Origin: Pseudomonas frederiksbergensis | GTDB taxonomy: Bacteria; Pseudomonadota; Gammaproteobacteria; Pseudomonadales; Pseudomonadaceae | Reading direction: 5' to 3' | Length of the DNA stretch: 64,000 bases | Assembly (NCBI RefSeq): GCF_001952935.1 | Contig: NZ_CP018319.1 | Location: 2,758,501-2,822,500 of the forward strand | Shown: positions 1-8,761 of the stretch, in pieces | Layout: every line of letters begins with the position of its first letter | Numbering within the stretch: the first letter of the stretch is position 1 | Translations under genes and position numbers: made by a program | The notes under the pieces: generated by a model | The model's input: the letters and a program-made list of their open reading frames with translations, nothing else | What the model was told of the DNA's origin: nothing | Databases searched by the model: none

Positions 1-218
1 GCCATCACCATTTGCTGATCGACGTCGACAAACTGCCAGCTGCTGGCGCCCCGATCCCGAATGATGCCAACCATTTGCACTTCGGCAAAGCGCAGACCCA
101 GGCCGAAATCAAGCTGACACCGGGCAAGCACACCTTGCAGCTGGAACTGGGTGATAGCGGCCACATGCCGTTCGATCCGCCGATCGTGTCGGAAAAAATC
201 ACCGTCAACGTTAAGTAA
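1..218 (+). CDS. DUF4399 domain protein (3' part only)
   Basis: Only the last 71 or so codons are in the window; the reading frame is open from the left edge (first full codon at 3). The visible residues include HHHLLID near the start, then APIPNDANHLHFGKAQTQAE and a C-terminal stretch with LTPGKHTLQLELGDSGH. This pattern is typical of DUF4399 proteins, small exported proteins that usually have one such beta-rich domain. Function is not known. A strong terminator follows directly. The family call is from pattern memory and cannot be checked over the missing N-terminus. Confidence 0.75.
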   Translation, partial: HHHLLIDVDKLPAAGAPIPNDANHLHFGKAQTQAEIKLTPGKHTLQLELGDSGHMPFDPPIVSEKITVNVK

Positions 219-235
219 CGTTAGTCGCGCCCATG

Positions 236-265
236 AAAAAGGAGACCCGAAGGTCTCCTTTTTTT
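236..265. terminator. Bidirectional intrinsic terminator
   Basis: Stem AAAAAGGAGACC (236-247), loop CGAA, then GGTCTCC running into seven T's. The A-run on the left makes it work on both strands, so it can end both the DUF4399 gene and the convergent serA. Confidence 0.9.
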
Positions 266-281
266 GTCGCTCAAGTCACTC

Positions 282-1511
282 TCAGAACAACACGCGGCAA
301 CGAATGGTGCCGTTGATGTGCTGCAGCTTCTCTTGCGCCATTTCCGAGTATTCGGCGTCGACGTCGATCACGACGTAGCCGACTTTCTCGTTGGTCTGCA
401 GGAACTGACCGGAAATGTTGATGCCGTTTTCGGCGAAGACCTTGTTGATCTCGCTCATCACACCCGGAATGTTTTCGTGGATGTGCAGCAGACGGTGCTT
501 GCCAGGGTGAGCCGGCAGGGCCACTTCCGGGAAGTTCACCGACGATACCGAAGTACCGTTGTCGCTGTACTTGACCAGTTTCTCTGCCACTTCCAGACCG
601 ATGTTGGCTTGTGCCTCAGCGGTGGAACCGCCGATGTGCGGGGTCAGGATCACGTTGTCCAGGCCACGCAGCGGGCTTTCGAACTCTTCTTCGTTGGAGC
701 GTGGCTCCACCGGGAAGACGTCGATGGCCGCGCCGATCAGGTGCTTGTCCTTGATCGCGTCCGCCAGGGCGTCCAGTTCAACAACAGTGCCGCGAGCCGC
801 GTTGATCAGGATGCCGCCCTTCTTGATGGCGCGGATTTCCTTCTCGCCGATCATCCACTGGGTCGCAGCGGTTTCCGGAACGTGCAGGGTGACGATGTCG
901 GACATGCCCAGCAGCTCGTGCAGGTTGCCGACCTGAGTGGCGTTGCCCAATGGCAGCTTGGTCACGGTGTCGTAGAAGTACACCTGCATGCCCAGGCCTT
1001 CCGCCAGGACCGACAGTTGAGTACCGATCGAGCCGTAACCGACGATGCCGAGCTTCTTGCCACGGATTTCGAAGGAGTTGGCAGCGCTCTTGATCCAGCC
1101 GCCACGGTGGCAGGAAGCGTTCTTCTCAGGGATGCCGCGCAGCAACAGGATCGCTTCGGCCAGCACCAGCTCGGCAACGGAGCGAGTGTTGGAGTACGGA
1201 GCGTTGAACACGGCGATGCCGCGTTCGCGGGCAGCGTTAAGGTCGACCTGGTTGGTGCCGATGCAGAAACAGCCGACAGCGACCAGTTTCTTCGCGTGAT
1301 CGAAGATTTCTTCAGTCAGTTGAGTGCGCGAGCGAATGCCGATGAAGTGCGCCTCAGCGATCTTTTCCTTCAGCTGGGCTTCCGGCAGAGAACCTGTGAG
1401 GTACTCGATGCTGGTGTAGCCCGCCGACTTGAGGACGTCGACAGCCGATTGGTGGACGCCTTCGAGAAGAAGGAACTTGATCTTGCTCTTATCGAGAGAA
1501 GTCTTGCTCAT
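282..1511 (-). CDS. serA: D-3-phosphoglycerate dehydrogenase
   Basis: This 409-residue protein catalyses the first committed step of serine synthesis, 3-phosphoglycerate to 3-phosphohydroxypyruvate with NAD. An N-terminal substrate-domain half is followed by the Rossmann fingerprint LGIVGYGSIGTQ, the catalytic segments INAARGTVVE and LTPHIGGST, and a C-terminal ACT domain (HIHENIPGVMSEINKVFAENG) expected to bind serine for feedback control. Length matches the E. coli-type enzyme of about 410 residues. It is divergent from a D-2-hydroxyglutarate dehydrogenase. In Pseudomonas, SerA is reported to couple its reaction to reduction of 2-ketoglutarate, making D-2-hydroxyglutarate, which that neighbour reoxidises. 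Confidence 0.96.
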   Translation of the reverse strand: MSKTSLDKSKIKFLLLEGVHQSAVDVLKSAGYTSIEYLTGSLPEAQLKEKIAEAHFIGIRSRTQLTEEIFDHAKKLVAVGCFCIGTNQVDLNAARERGIAVFNAPYSNTRSVAELVLAEAILLLRGIPEKNASCHRGGWIKSAANSFEIRGKKLGIVGYGSIGTQLSVLAEGLGMQVYFYDTVTKLPLGNATQVGNLHELLGMSDIVTLHVPETAATQWMIGEKEIRAIKKGGILINAARGTVVELDALADAIKDKHLIGAAIDVFPVEPRSNEEEFESPLRGLDNVILTPHIGGSTAEAQANIGLEVAEKLVKYSDNGTSVSSVNFPEVALPAHPGKHRLLHIHENIPGVMSEINKVFAENGINISGQFLQTNEKVGYVVIDVDAEYSEMAQEKLQHINGTIRCRVLF

Positions 1512-1618
1512 CTGCGTAAACCTGTATCCCGGAGAAAAATGGCAGGAAATAGCCAGCAGACGCTGACCCGAACGGCAAGAATGCCGTTACCGCAGAATAG
1601 CCGTTGGGCACTACCCTG

Positions 1619-1648
1619 CGGGGTCGGTATGCTAGCATACGCACCCCG
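1619..1648. promoter_or_regulatory. Long dyad in the serA/D2HGDH divergent promoter region
   Basis: A perfect 14-bp palindrome GTATGCTAGCATAC (1627-1640) sits inside a longer dyad with outer arms CGGGGT (1619-1624) and ACCCCG (1643-1648), giving 13 of 15 matched pairs. The core holds TATGCT on both strands, so it could be a -10 element in each direction (rightward with TTGGGC at 1604-1609, spacer 18). An operator, or a shared promoter core, are the likely readings; no regulator is identified. Confidence 0.5.
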
Positions 1649-1715
1649 CTAAACACTCATTCCTGCGACGTGAAGCGTTCTCAGGATGACCATGAATTGT
1701 TCGAGAGTTCTGTCG

Positions 1716-3110
1716 ATGACCAATCCTGCCCTGATTGAAGAGCTGAAGACCCTGGTTGAGCCTGGCAAGGTGCTGACCGATGCCGACTCCCTGAATGCTT
1801 ACGGTAAGGATTGGACCAAGCATTTCGCCCCGGCCCCGACCGCCATCGTGTTCCCCAAGACCACCGAGCAGGTCCAGGCCATCGTCCGTTGGGCCAATGA
1901 GCACAAGGTTGCGCTGGTGCCGTCCGGCGGTCGTACCGGGCTGTCCGCCGCTGCCGTGGCTGCCAATGGCGAAGTCGTCGTGTCCTTCGACTACATGAAC
2001 CAGATTCTCGACGTCAACCTGACTGACCGCACTGCGGTCTGCCAGCCGGGTGTGGTCACCGAACACCTGCAGAACGTCGCCGAAGAAAAAGGCCTGTACT
2101 ACCCGGTGGATTTCGCTTCGGCAGGTTCCAGCCAGATTGGCGGCAATATCGGCACCAATGCCGGCGGGATCAAGGTGATTCGCTACGGCATGACCCGCAA
2201 CTGGGTCGCTGGCATGAAAGTGGTCACCGGCAAGGGCGATCTGCTGGAACTGAACAAAGACCTGATCAAGAACGCCACCGGTTACGACCTGCGCCAGCTG
2301 TTCATTGGCGCTGAAGGCACCCTCGGTTTTGTGGTCGAAGCCACCATGCGTCTGGACCGCGCGCCGAAAAACCTCACCGCGATGGTCCTCGGTACTACCG
2401 ATTTCGACTCGATCATGCCGGTGCTGCATGCGTTCCAGAGCAAGCTCGACCTGACCGCCTTCGAATTCTTCTCCGATAAAGCCTTGGCCAAGGTCATGGG
2501 CCGGGGCGACGTACCCGCGCCATTCGAAACAGATTGCCCGTTCTACGCGCTGCTGGAATTCGAAGCGACCACCGAAGAAGTGGCCAACCACGCCCTGGAA
2601 ACCTTCGAGCACTGCGTCGAGCAGGGCTGGGTGCTGGACGGCGTGATGAGCCAGAGCGAAACCCAGCTGCAGAACCTCTGGAAGCTGCGCGAATACATCT
2701 CCGAAACCATTTCCCACTGGACGCCGTACAAGAACGACATTTCGGTCACTGTGTCGAAAGTCCCGGCGTTCCTGAAGGAAATCGACGCGATCGTCGGCGA
2801 ACACTATCCGGATTTCGAAATCGTCTGGTTCGGCCACATCGGTGACGGCAACCTGCACCTGAACATCCTCAAGCCGGAAAACCTGAGCAAGGACGAGTTC
2901 TTCGCCAAGTGCGCGACCGTCAACAAGTGGGTGTTCGAAACCGTCGAGAAGTACAACGGTTCGATTTCCGCCGAACACGGCGTGGGCATGACCAAGCGTG
3001 ATTACTTGACCTACAGCCGCTCGCCGGTTGAGATCGAGTACATGAAAGCAGTCAAAGCGGTGTTCGATCCGAACGGCATCATGAACCCGGGCAAGATTTT
3101 CGCTGTTTGA
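1716..3110 (+). CDS. D-2-hydroxyglutarate dehydrogenase (FAD-binding oxidoreductase)
   Basis: A flavoprotein of the VAO/FAD_binding_4 family with a FAD-linked oxidase C-terminal domain. The N-terminal half holds the FAD-binding segments SGGRTGLSAAAV and GNIGTNAGGIKVIRYG; the C-terminal half holds the typical HIGDGNLHLNI and SAEHGVGMTKRDYL motifs with conserved His residues. It most likely oxidises D-2-hydroxyglutarate to 2-ketoglutarate, passing electrons to the ETF/respiratory chain. The neighbouring serA supports this over glycolate or D-lactate oxidation. From this start it is 464 residues, the length I expect for the family. In-frame ATGs at 1686 and 1692 also exist, and 1692 has the better Shine-Dalgarno (AGGA at 1683), so the N-terminus is uncertain by 8-10 codons. 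Confidence 0.88.
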   Translation: MTNPALIEELKTLVEPGKVLTDADSLNAYGKDWTKHFAPAPTAIVFPKTTEQVQAIVRWANEHKVALVPSGGRTGLSAAAVAANGEVVVSFDYMNQILDVNLTDRTAVCQPGVVTEHLQNVAEEKGLYYPVDFASAGSSQIGGNIGTNAGGIKVIRYGMTRNWVAGMKVVTGKGDLLELNKDLIKNATGYDLRQLFIGAEGTLGFVVEATMRLDRAPKNLTAMVLGTTDFDSIMPVLHAFQSKLDLTAFEFFSDKALAKVMGRGDVPAPFETDCPFYALLEFEATTEEVANHALETFEHCVEQGWVLDGVMSQSETQLQNLWKLREYISETISHWTPYKNDISVTVSKVPAFLKEIDAIVGEHYPDFEIVWFGHIGDGNLHLNILKPENLSKDEFFAKCATVNKWVFETVEKYNGSISAEHGVGMTKRDYLTYSRSPVEIEYMKAVKAVFDPNGIMNPGKIFAV

Positions 3111-3146
3111 TTTTCGAACGTTAAGAGCACGAATCAGGAGTCGGTA

Positions 3147-3812
3147 ATGAGCTATCAGCACCAGTATGTCGACGGTACGCGTATTCACTTCCCGCTGGGG
3201 AAAGTGGTGTGCATTGGCCGTAACTACGCCGAACACGCCAAGGAACTGGACAACCCGGTGCCTACAGAACCGCTGCTGTTCATCAAGCCGGGCAGTTGCG
3301 TCGTGCCGCTGGAAGGTGGTTTCAGCATTCCGACCGAACGTGGTTCGGTGCATTACGAAGCGGAAATCGCGGTGTTGATCGGCAAGCCTTTGTCGACCAA
3401 ACCGAGCCGTGAAGAAGTGCTCGATGCTATTTCTGGCTTCGCCCCGGCCCTGGACCTGACCCTGCGCGACAAGCAGGCCGAGCTGAAAGCCAAGGGCCTG
3501 CCGTGGGAAATCGCCAAGTCCTTCGACGGTGCGGCGGTGATTGCGCCATTCGTCTCGGGCAGCACGTTCGCTGACCTGACCGACATCGGCATCCGCCTGA
3601 CCATCAACGGCGAAGTGCGCCAGGATGGCAACAGCAGCGCGATGCTCAACCCGATCGTGCCGATGATCCAGCACATGGCCGGTTGCTTCTCGCTGCAGGC
3701 CGGTGACGTGATCCTGACGGGTACGCCGGTTGGCGTCGGTCCGCTGAATGTGGGTGACGAACTGGTGCTGGAATTGCCAGGCGTCAGCCGCTTCACCAGC
3801 AGCGTCCGCTAG
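3147..3812 (+). CDS. Fumarylacetoacetate hydrolase (FAH) family protein
   Basis: A 221-residue FAH-fold enzyme, probably cytosolic and divalent-metal dependent. VVCIGRNYAEHAKEL near the N-terminus, VHYEAEIAVLIG with the metal-binding Glu pair, and GDVILTGTPVGVGPLNVGD near the C-terminus are family signatures. The size fits the small single-domain FAHD1/YcgM type (acylpyruvase or oxaloacetate decarboxylase activity in characterised members) rather than true fumarylacetoacetase. A clear AGGAG Shine-Dalgarno stands 8 bases before the ATG. It follows the D2HGDH gene by 36 bases and may be cotranscribed. The exact substrate cannot be told from sequence. Confidence 0.88.
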   Translation: MSYQHQYVDGTRIHFPLGKVVCIGRNYAEHAKELDNPVPTEPLLFIKPGSCVVPLEGGFSIPTERGSVHYEAEIAVLIGKPLSTKPSREEVLDAISGFAPALDLTLRDKQAELKAKGLPWEIAKSFDGAAVIAPFVSGSTFADLTDIGIRLTINGEVRQDGNSSAMLNPIVPMIQHMAGCFSLQAGDVILTGTPVGVGPLNVGDELVLELPGVSRFTSSVR

Positions 3813-3837
3813 TCAGATCACCGCTGACCCCTGTGAT

Positions 3838-3948
3838 GATCGTTCCCACGCTCTGCGTGGGAATGCCGCCATGGACGCTCCGCGTCCCGCTTCGAATGTG
3901 ACGCGGAGCGTCACGGGATGCATTCCCACGCGGAGCGTGGGAACGATC
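3838..3948. repeat. REP-type palindrome pair, GATCGTTCCCACGC family (copy 1)
   Basis: Outer arms GATCGTTCCCACGC and its reverse complement enclose two internal hairpins (TCCCACGCTCTGCGTGGGA and TCCCACGCGGAGCGTGGGA) and a central dyad GACGCTCCGC/ACGCGGAGCGTC-like. Four more copies occur in the window. Confidence 0.85.
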
Positions 3949-4093
3949 ATCAGGCTGGGGTGCCCGCAAAGGGCTTTACCGCCATTTCCCGTTTTTTTCA
4001 CATATCTTCCGGATAATTCCGGGACTTGCGGCGTCTGAGCCGGTCCCACTTGTGCTATTACCCTTAGCCTGAATTTCTGGAACGCATCCCTCG

Positions 4094-5023
4094 ATGGTCA
4101 CCCAACCCCTGCCCAAGCTTAAAACTGCACGCCGTTCGCGCTTTGTCATGCGTTGGTATTCCTGGCTTTTGCTGGTGGCCGCTGCCGCCTATGGCCTCGC
4201 GTTCGCGATGCATTGGGATGACCGTGGCGTGCTCTGGCTGCTGGAGCGTTTCGAAAGCCCCGCCGAACGCCAGGAGAGCATCTGGCTGCCGGATTATCGG
4301 GCAGTGATCGATGCCAAGGTGCTGCCGGGCATGGAGAAGGACGAGGCGTCGGACCTGGCTTACGACCCTCAGTCAAAAACCCTGTTTTCGGTCATGGGCA
4401 ATAAACCGTTCCTGGTCGAGCTGACGTTGCAAGGCGACGTGCTGCGCAAGATGCCGCTGGTGGGTTGGAGCAACCCGGAGGGGGTCACCGCCATGGGCAA
4501 CGGTCTGCTGGCCATCGTCGATGAGCGCGACCACATGCTCTCCATCGTCAAGGTCGATGCCGATACCCGCGAGCTGAACATCGCCAACTTCCCGAAATAC
4601 GACCTCGGTCCTTCGAAAGACCAGAACAAGGCGTTCGAAGCCATTGCCTGGGATTCGCGCAATCAGCAAATGTTGCTGGGTGTAGAACGTCCCCCGGCGT
4701 TGTTCACCTGGAAAAGCAACGATGGTCAGACACTCACCGGTGACAAGCAAAAACTCGCCAGTGACGAACTGGACATCCGCAACCTCTCGGCCCTGGCCAT
4801 CGACCCGCGCACTGGCCATATGCTGGTGCTGTCTGCTGACTCGCACTTGTTGCTGGAGCTGGACGAGAAGGGCGAGCAGGTCAGCTTCATGACCTTGCTG
4901 AGCGGCTTCAATGGTTTGAACAAGACCATCCCTCGCGCCGAAGGCGTGACCATGGATGAAGCGGGCACGCTGTATCTGGTGAGCGAACCAAATCTGTTCT
5001 ACCGCTTCGAAAAGCACAAATAA
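4094..5023 (+). CDS. SdiA-regulated domain protein, membrane-anchored (tandem copy 1)
   Basis: This 309-residue protein starts with basic residues and one hydrophobic segment (WYSWLLLVAAAAYGLAFAM), so it is probably anchored in the inner membrane with a periplasmic domain. The rest has repeated blades such as DEASDLAYDPQSKTLFSVMG, NPEGVTAMGNGLLAIVDERD, FEAIAWDSRNQQMLLGVE and AEGVTMDEAGTLYLVSEPN, consistent with a beta-propeller of the SdiA-regulated (PF06977, YjiK-like) family. No enzymatic role is known for the family. It lies directly before a paralogue of the same architecture. Confidence 0.8.
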   Translation: MVTQPLPKLKTARRSRFVMRWYSWLLLVAAAAYGLAFAMHWDDRGVLWLLERFESPAERQESIWLPDYRAVIDAKVLPGMEKDEASDLAYDPQSKTLFSVMGNKPFLVELTLQGDVLRKMPLVGWSNPEGVTAMGNGLLAIVDERDHMLSIVKVDADTRELNIANFPKYDLGPSKDQNKAFEAIAWDSRNQQMLLGVERPPALFTWKSNDGQTLTGDKQKLASDELDIRNLSALAIDPRTGHMLVLSADSHLLLELDEKGEQVSFMTLLSGFNGLNKTIPRAEGVTMDEAGTLYLVSEPNLFYRFEKHK

Positions 5024-5153
5024 GCCCGCCGTGAGGGTGGCGCGCGGCCGTCCGTTGGGGTACACCTGCGGGACCGCGGCCACTGGCCATTAAGCTTCAA
5101 TTCAGACTGGCGTGGTATTTCATCCACCCGTTCTGATTCCGAGCTTTGCCCGA

Positions 5154-6071
5154 ATGCGCCGACTTGCCCGCCCCAAACCCCTGATTCTGATTTTGTCGGT
5201 CATTGCGCTGATCGCTCTGGTTGCGGCCGGCCAGTACCTGCGCCTGTTCGAACGCGCCTGGTTCAACCTGAACACCCTTTGGCAGCCCATGAACGGTCAG
5301 TCCATCGCTCTGGATCAGTACCAGGTAGCGGTCGAGGCGCGAGTCATTGTCGGGCTGGATGACGATGTGTCGGCGTTGACCTTCGATCCTGTACGCAAAA
5401 GCCTGTTCACCGTCACCAACAAAAACTCAGAACTGATCGAGCTGTCGCTGGACGGTCAGATTATTCGACGCATTGCGTTGGTCGGGTTTGGCGATCCGGA
5501 AGCCGTGGAATTCATCAGTGCCGACACCTACGTGATCACTGACGAGCGCGAGCAGCGGCTGATCAAGATTCATCTGGAAAACGACACAACGTTCCTCGAC
5601 GCGGCGGATGCCGAGCAGATGACCCTTGGTGTACACATGAGCGGCAACAAGGGCTTCGAAGGCCTGGCTTACGACTCGGTGGGCAAGCGGTTGTTTGTCG
5701 CCAAGGAACGCGACCCGATGTTGATCTACGAAGTGCAGGGCTTTCCCCATTACAACCCGGAAAAATCCTACGCGGTGCACGTAGTAAACAACCCCAAGCG
5801 CGATGCCGGGATGTTCGTGACGGACCTGTCGAGCCTGCAATACGACGAGCGCAGCGGCCATCTGTTGGCGTTGTCGGATGAATCGCGGCTGATTCTGGAG
5901 CTTGATGTAGACGGGCGACCGCTGAGCACCATGTCGCTGAGCAAGGGGCGTCAGGGGTTGCAGAAGACAGTGCCGCAAGCGGAAGGGATCGCCATGGATG
6001 ACGACGGCACGATGTACCTGGTGAGCGAGCCGAACCTGTTCTACGTCTTCAAAAAACCGGCACAACCCTAA
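5154..6071 (+). CDS. SdiA-regulated domain protein, membrane-anchored (tandem copy 2)
   Basis: A 305-residue paralogue of the preceding gene: a basic start then LILILSVIALIALVAAG as signal anchor, followed by the same blade pattern (DDVSALTFDPVRKSLFTVTN, DPEAVEFISADTYVITDERE, FEGLAYDSVGKRLFVAKERD) and the shared ending YLVSEPNLFY. I chose the ATG at 5154 because it gives a compact positively charged N-terminus before the membrane segment; a GTG at 5112 would add 14 residues. The 130 bases between the two genes show no terminator, so they may form one unit. Function unknown. Confidence 0.78.
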   Translation: MRRLARPKPLILILSVIALIALVAAGQYLRLFERAWFNLNTLWQPMNGQSIALDQYQVAVEARVIVGLDDDVSALTFDPVRKSLFTVTNKNSELIELSLDGQIIRRIALVGFGDPEAVEFISADTYVITDEREQRLIKIHLENDTTFLDAADAEQMTLGVHMSGNKGFEGLAYDSVGKRLFVAKERDPMLIYEVQGFPHYNPEKSYAVHVVNNPKRDAGMFVTDLSSLQYDERSGHLLALSDESRLILELDVDGRPLSTMSLSKGRQGLQKTVPQAEGIAMDDDGTMYLVSEPNLFYVFKKPAQP

Positions 6072-6090
6072 CCAACACCCCAGAACCAAT

Positions 6091-6178
6091 GTGGGAGCGG
6101 GCTTGCTCGCGAATGCGGTGTGTCAGTCGACATCTCTATTGACTGACACACCGCATTCGCGAGCAAGCCCGCTCCCAC
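6091..6178. repeat. 88-bp REPIN, GTGGGAGCGGGCTTGC family
   Basis: Inverted arms GTGGGAGCGGGCTTGCTCGC and its complement bracket a spacer with CAGTCGACAT and ATTGACTG. The element is 88 bp, the same length as six others in the window, and lies between convergent genes. Confidence 0.9.
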
Positions 6179-6194
6179 AGGTTTTGCGTTTGGC

Positions 6195-6869
6195 TTACTT
6201 CGCGCGCAGGGTCTTCACGCCTTCGCTGGTGCCCAGCAGCAGCAAATCCGCCGGACGTGCGGCGAACAAACCGTTGGTGACCACGCCGACGATGGCGTTG
6301 ATCTGCTTCTCCAGCTCCATCGGGTTGGTGATCTGCATGTTGAACACATCGAGGATGATGTTGCCGTTGTCGGTCAGAACGCCTTCGCGGTAAACCGGGT
6401 CGCCGCCCAGCTTCACCAGCTCGCGGGCCACATGGCTGCGGGCCATCGGGATCACTTCCACCGGCAGCGGGAACGCACCGAGCACCGGCACCAGTTTGCT
6501 GGCGTCGGCGATGCAGATGAAGGTCTTGGCCACGGCCGCCACAATCTTCTCGCGGGTCAGGGCTGCGCCGCCGCCCTTGATCAGGTTCAGGTGCTCGTCG
6601 CTTTCGTCGGCGCCGTCGACGTAGAACTCCAGGTCGCTGACCGTGTTCAGCTCATACACCGGAATGCCGTGGCCCTTGAGGCGGGCAGCGGTGGCTTCGG
6701 AACTGGCGACCGCGCCGTCGAACGCGCCTTTGTGCTTGGCCAGTGCGTCGATGAAGCAGTTGGCGGTGGAGCCGGTGCCGACCCCGACGATGCTCTTGTC
6801 GTCGAGTTTCGGGAGGATGAAGTCGACGGCGGCCTGAGCCACTGCCTGTTTGAGTTGATCCTGGGTCAT
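6195..6869 (-). CDS. rpiA: Ribose-5-phosphate isomerase A
   Basis: This 224-residue enzyme interconverts ribose 5-phosphate and ribulose 5-phosphate in the pentose phosphate pathway. Signature segments in order are [16 protein letters not shown] (phosphate loop), [11 protein letters not shown] with the catalytic Asp residues, and [15 protein letters not shown]. The start at 6869 ([12 protein letters not shown]) matches the family N-terminus; the frame stays open further upstream but that stretch runs into a repeat and lacks family features. It is divergent from ilvA. Confidence 0.95.
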   Translation of the reverse strand: MTQDQLKQAVAQAAVDFILPKLDDKSIVGVGTGSTANCFIDALAKHKGAFDGAVASSEATAARLKGHGIPVYELNTVSDLEFYVDGADESDEHLNLIKGGGAALTREKIVAAVAKTFICIADASKLVPVLGAFPLPVEVIPMARSHVARELVKLGGDPVYREGVLTDNGNIILDVFNMQITNPMELEKQINAIVGVVTNGLFAARPADLLLLGTSEGVKTLRAK

Positions 6870-6973
6870 GCGGGCTCCGAAGTGCCGAAGAGGGGACGAA
6901 AGGCCGGCATTATAGGCTTCGCGATGGGGAAGGTCATTGCCGGTATGTCGAATGGTGGCGAGGGGGCTTGCCT

Positions 6974-7094
6974 GTGGCGAGGGAGCTTGCTCCCGCTCGG
7001 CTGCGCAGCAGCCGTAAAACCTGCCCGCGCGGTATGTCTGAAAGAATGCAGGGGGACCGCTTCGCGCTCCAACGGGAGCAAGCTCCCTCGCCAC
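6974..7094. repeat. GAGGGAGCTTGCTCCC-type REP pair between rpiA and ilvA
   Basis: Left arm GTGGCGAGGGAGCTTGCTCC (6974 on) and right arm GGAGCAAGCTCCCTCGCCAC (ending 7094) are inverted copies about 80 bases apart. A partial extra copy (GGCGAGGGGGCTTGCC) lies just to the left near 6957. This family differs from the 88-bp REPINs elsewhere. It sits in the divergent rpiA/ilvA promoter region, so it separates the two promoters. Confidence 0.85.
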
Positions 7095-7207
7095 AATGGA
7101 TCTCCAGCGCCAGTGAGCGGCTAAAACCACCTGTTTAGTGTGGTCGCTCAGGCGAAAGCCGGGTTAGACTCCTTGGCCCTGCCCAACCCGCTCAGTGATG
7201 CTTTCCG

Positions 7208-8722
7208 ATGCTCGAACAGTACGTCAAAAAGATCCTCACCTCGCGCGTTTATGACGTTGCCGTAGAAACCCCATTGCAGACTGCCCGCCAGCTCTCCGAG
7301 CGGCTGGGCAACAGTATTTGGCTCAAGCGCGAAGACTTGCAGCCGGTGTTCTCGTTCAAGATTCGTGGCGCCTACAACAAGCTCACGCAGCTTTCCGATG
7401 AAGAACGCGCTCGCGGCGTGGTCACGGCTTCCGCGGGCAACCACGCCCAAGGCCTGGCCCTGGCGGCGAAAGTGTTGGGCGTGAAAGCGACCATCGTGAT
7501 GCCCAAGACCACCCCGGAAATCAAAGTCGAAGGCGTGCGCTCACGTGGCGGCAAAGTGGTGCTGCACGGGGATTCGTTCCCGGAAGCCCTGGCCTACTCG
7601 CTGAAACTGGTCGACGAAAAAGGCTACGTCTACATCCACCCTTACGACGATCCCCACACCATTGCCGGGCAGGGCACGGTGGCCATGGAAATTTTGCGCC
7701 AGCACCCTGGCCGTCTGGACGCGATCTTCGTCCCGGTGGGCGGTGGCGGATTGATCGCCGGGATCGCGGCGTACGTGAAGTACCTGCGGCCTGAAATCAA
7801 AATCATCGGCGTAGAGCCGGACGATTCCAACTGCCTGCAAGCCGCCATGGCCGCTGGTGAACGCGTGATCCTGCCGACCGTGGGCCTCTTCGCCGACGGC
7901 GTCGCTGTGGCGCAGATTGGTCAGCACACCTTCGACATCTGCAAAGACTATGTCGATGAAGTGATCACCGTCAGCACCGATGAAATCTGCGCGGCGATCA
8001 AGGACATCTACGACGATACCCGCTCGATCACCGAACCTGCCGGCGCCTTGGGCGTGGCCGGGATCAAGAGGTACGTCGAGCAGCGCGGTGTCACCGGGCA
8101 TACCTTCGTGGCCATCGACTCCGGTGCCAACGTCAACTTCGACCGCCTGCGCCACGTCGCCGAGCGCGCCGAACTGGGCGAGGGCCGCGAAGCGATTATC
8201 GCCGTGACCATCCCCGAGAAACCGGGCAGCTTCAAGGCGTTCTGCGAGGCCATCGGCAAGCGCCAGATCACCGAATTCAACTATCGCTACAACACCGGCA
8301 GCGAGGCGCACATCTTCGTCGGCGTGCAGACGCACCCTGAAAACGATCCGCGCAGTGCGCTGCTTGCCAGCCTGACCGAGCAGGGTTTCCCGGTGCTCGA
8401 CCTGACCGACAACGAACTCGCCAAGTTGCACATCCGCCACATGGTCGGCGGCCGTGCGGCGCATGTGGTGGATGAAGTGATTCTGCGCTTCGAATTCCCG
8501 GAGCGTCCGGGCGCGCTGTTCAACTTCCTCAACAAGCTCGGCGGGCGCTGGAACATTTCGATGTTCCATTACCGCAACCATGGCGCGGCGGATGGTCGTG
8601 TGGTCGCGGGCCTGCAAGTGCCTCATGAAGAACGTCATCTGGTGCCCGCAGCGCTGGAAGAAATCGGCTACCCGTACTGGGACGAAAGCGACAACCCGGC
8701 CTATCAGCTGTTTCTCGGCTGA
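7208..8722 (+). CDS. ilvA: Threonine ammonia-lyase, biosynthetic
   Basis: This 504-residue PLP enzyme deaminates threonine to 2-oxobutanoate, the first step to isoleucine. The PLP lysine is Lys51 in VFSFKIRGAYN; the glycine-rich phosphate cradle is PVGGGGLIAGI. The C-terminal third carries two ACT-like domains, one beginning IIAVTIPEKPGSFKAFCEA and the other VILRFEFPERPGALFNFLN, as in the feedback-inhibited biosynthetic form and unlike the short catabolic TdcB. Length equals that of the E. coli-type IlvA. No attenuator-like leader peptide was seen upstream. Confidence 0.96.
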   Translation: MLEQYVKKILTSRVYDVAVETPLQTARQLSERLGNSIWLKREDLQPVFSFKIRGAYNKLTQLSDEERARGVVTASAGNHAQGLALAAKVLGVKATIVMPKTTPEIKVEGVRSRGGKVVLHGDSFPEALAYSLKLVDEKGYVYIHPYDDPHTIAGQGTVAMEILRQHPGRLDAIFVPVGGGGLIAGIAAYVKYLRPEIKIIGVEPDDSNCLQAAMAAGERVILPTVGLFADGVAVAQIGQHTFDICKDYVDEVITVSTDEICAAIKDIYDDTRSITEPAGALGVAGIKRYVEQRGVTGHTFVAIDSGANVNFDRLRHVAERAELGEGREAIIAVTIPEKPGSFKAFCEAIGKRQITEFNYRYNTGSEAHIFVGVQTHPENDPRSALLASLTEQGFPVLDLTDNELAKLHIRHMVGGRAAHVVDEVILRFEFPERPGALFNFLNKLGGRWNISMFHYRNHGAADGRVVAGLQVPHEERHLVPAALEEIGYPYWDESDNPAYQLFLG

Positions 8723-8761
8723 GCGGCTACGCTGATGGCCAGGCCATAAGGAAATCGAACA

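Noticed and set aside
1632..3674. 680-codon open frame antisense to the D2HGDH and FAH genes
   Set aside because: It spans two well-supported genes on the other strand. Long antisense frames are common in high-GC DNA with strong third-position bias, and the translation is His/Arg/Gln-rich with no family resemblance.
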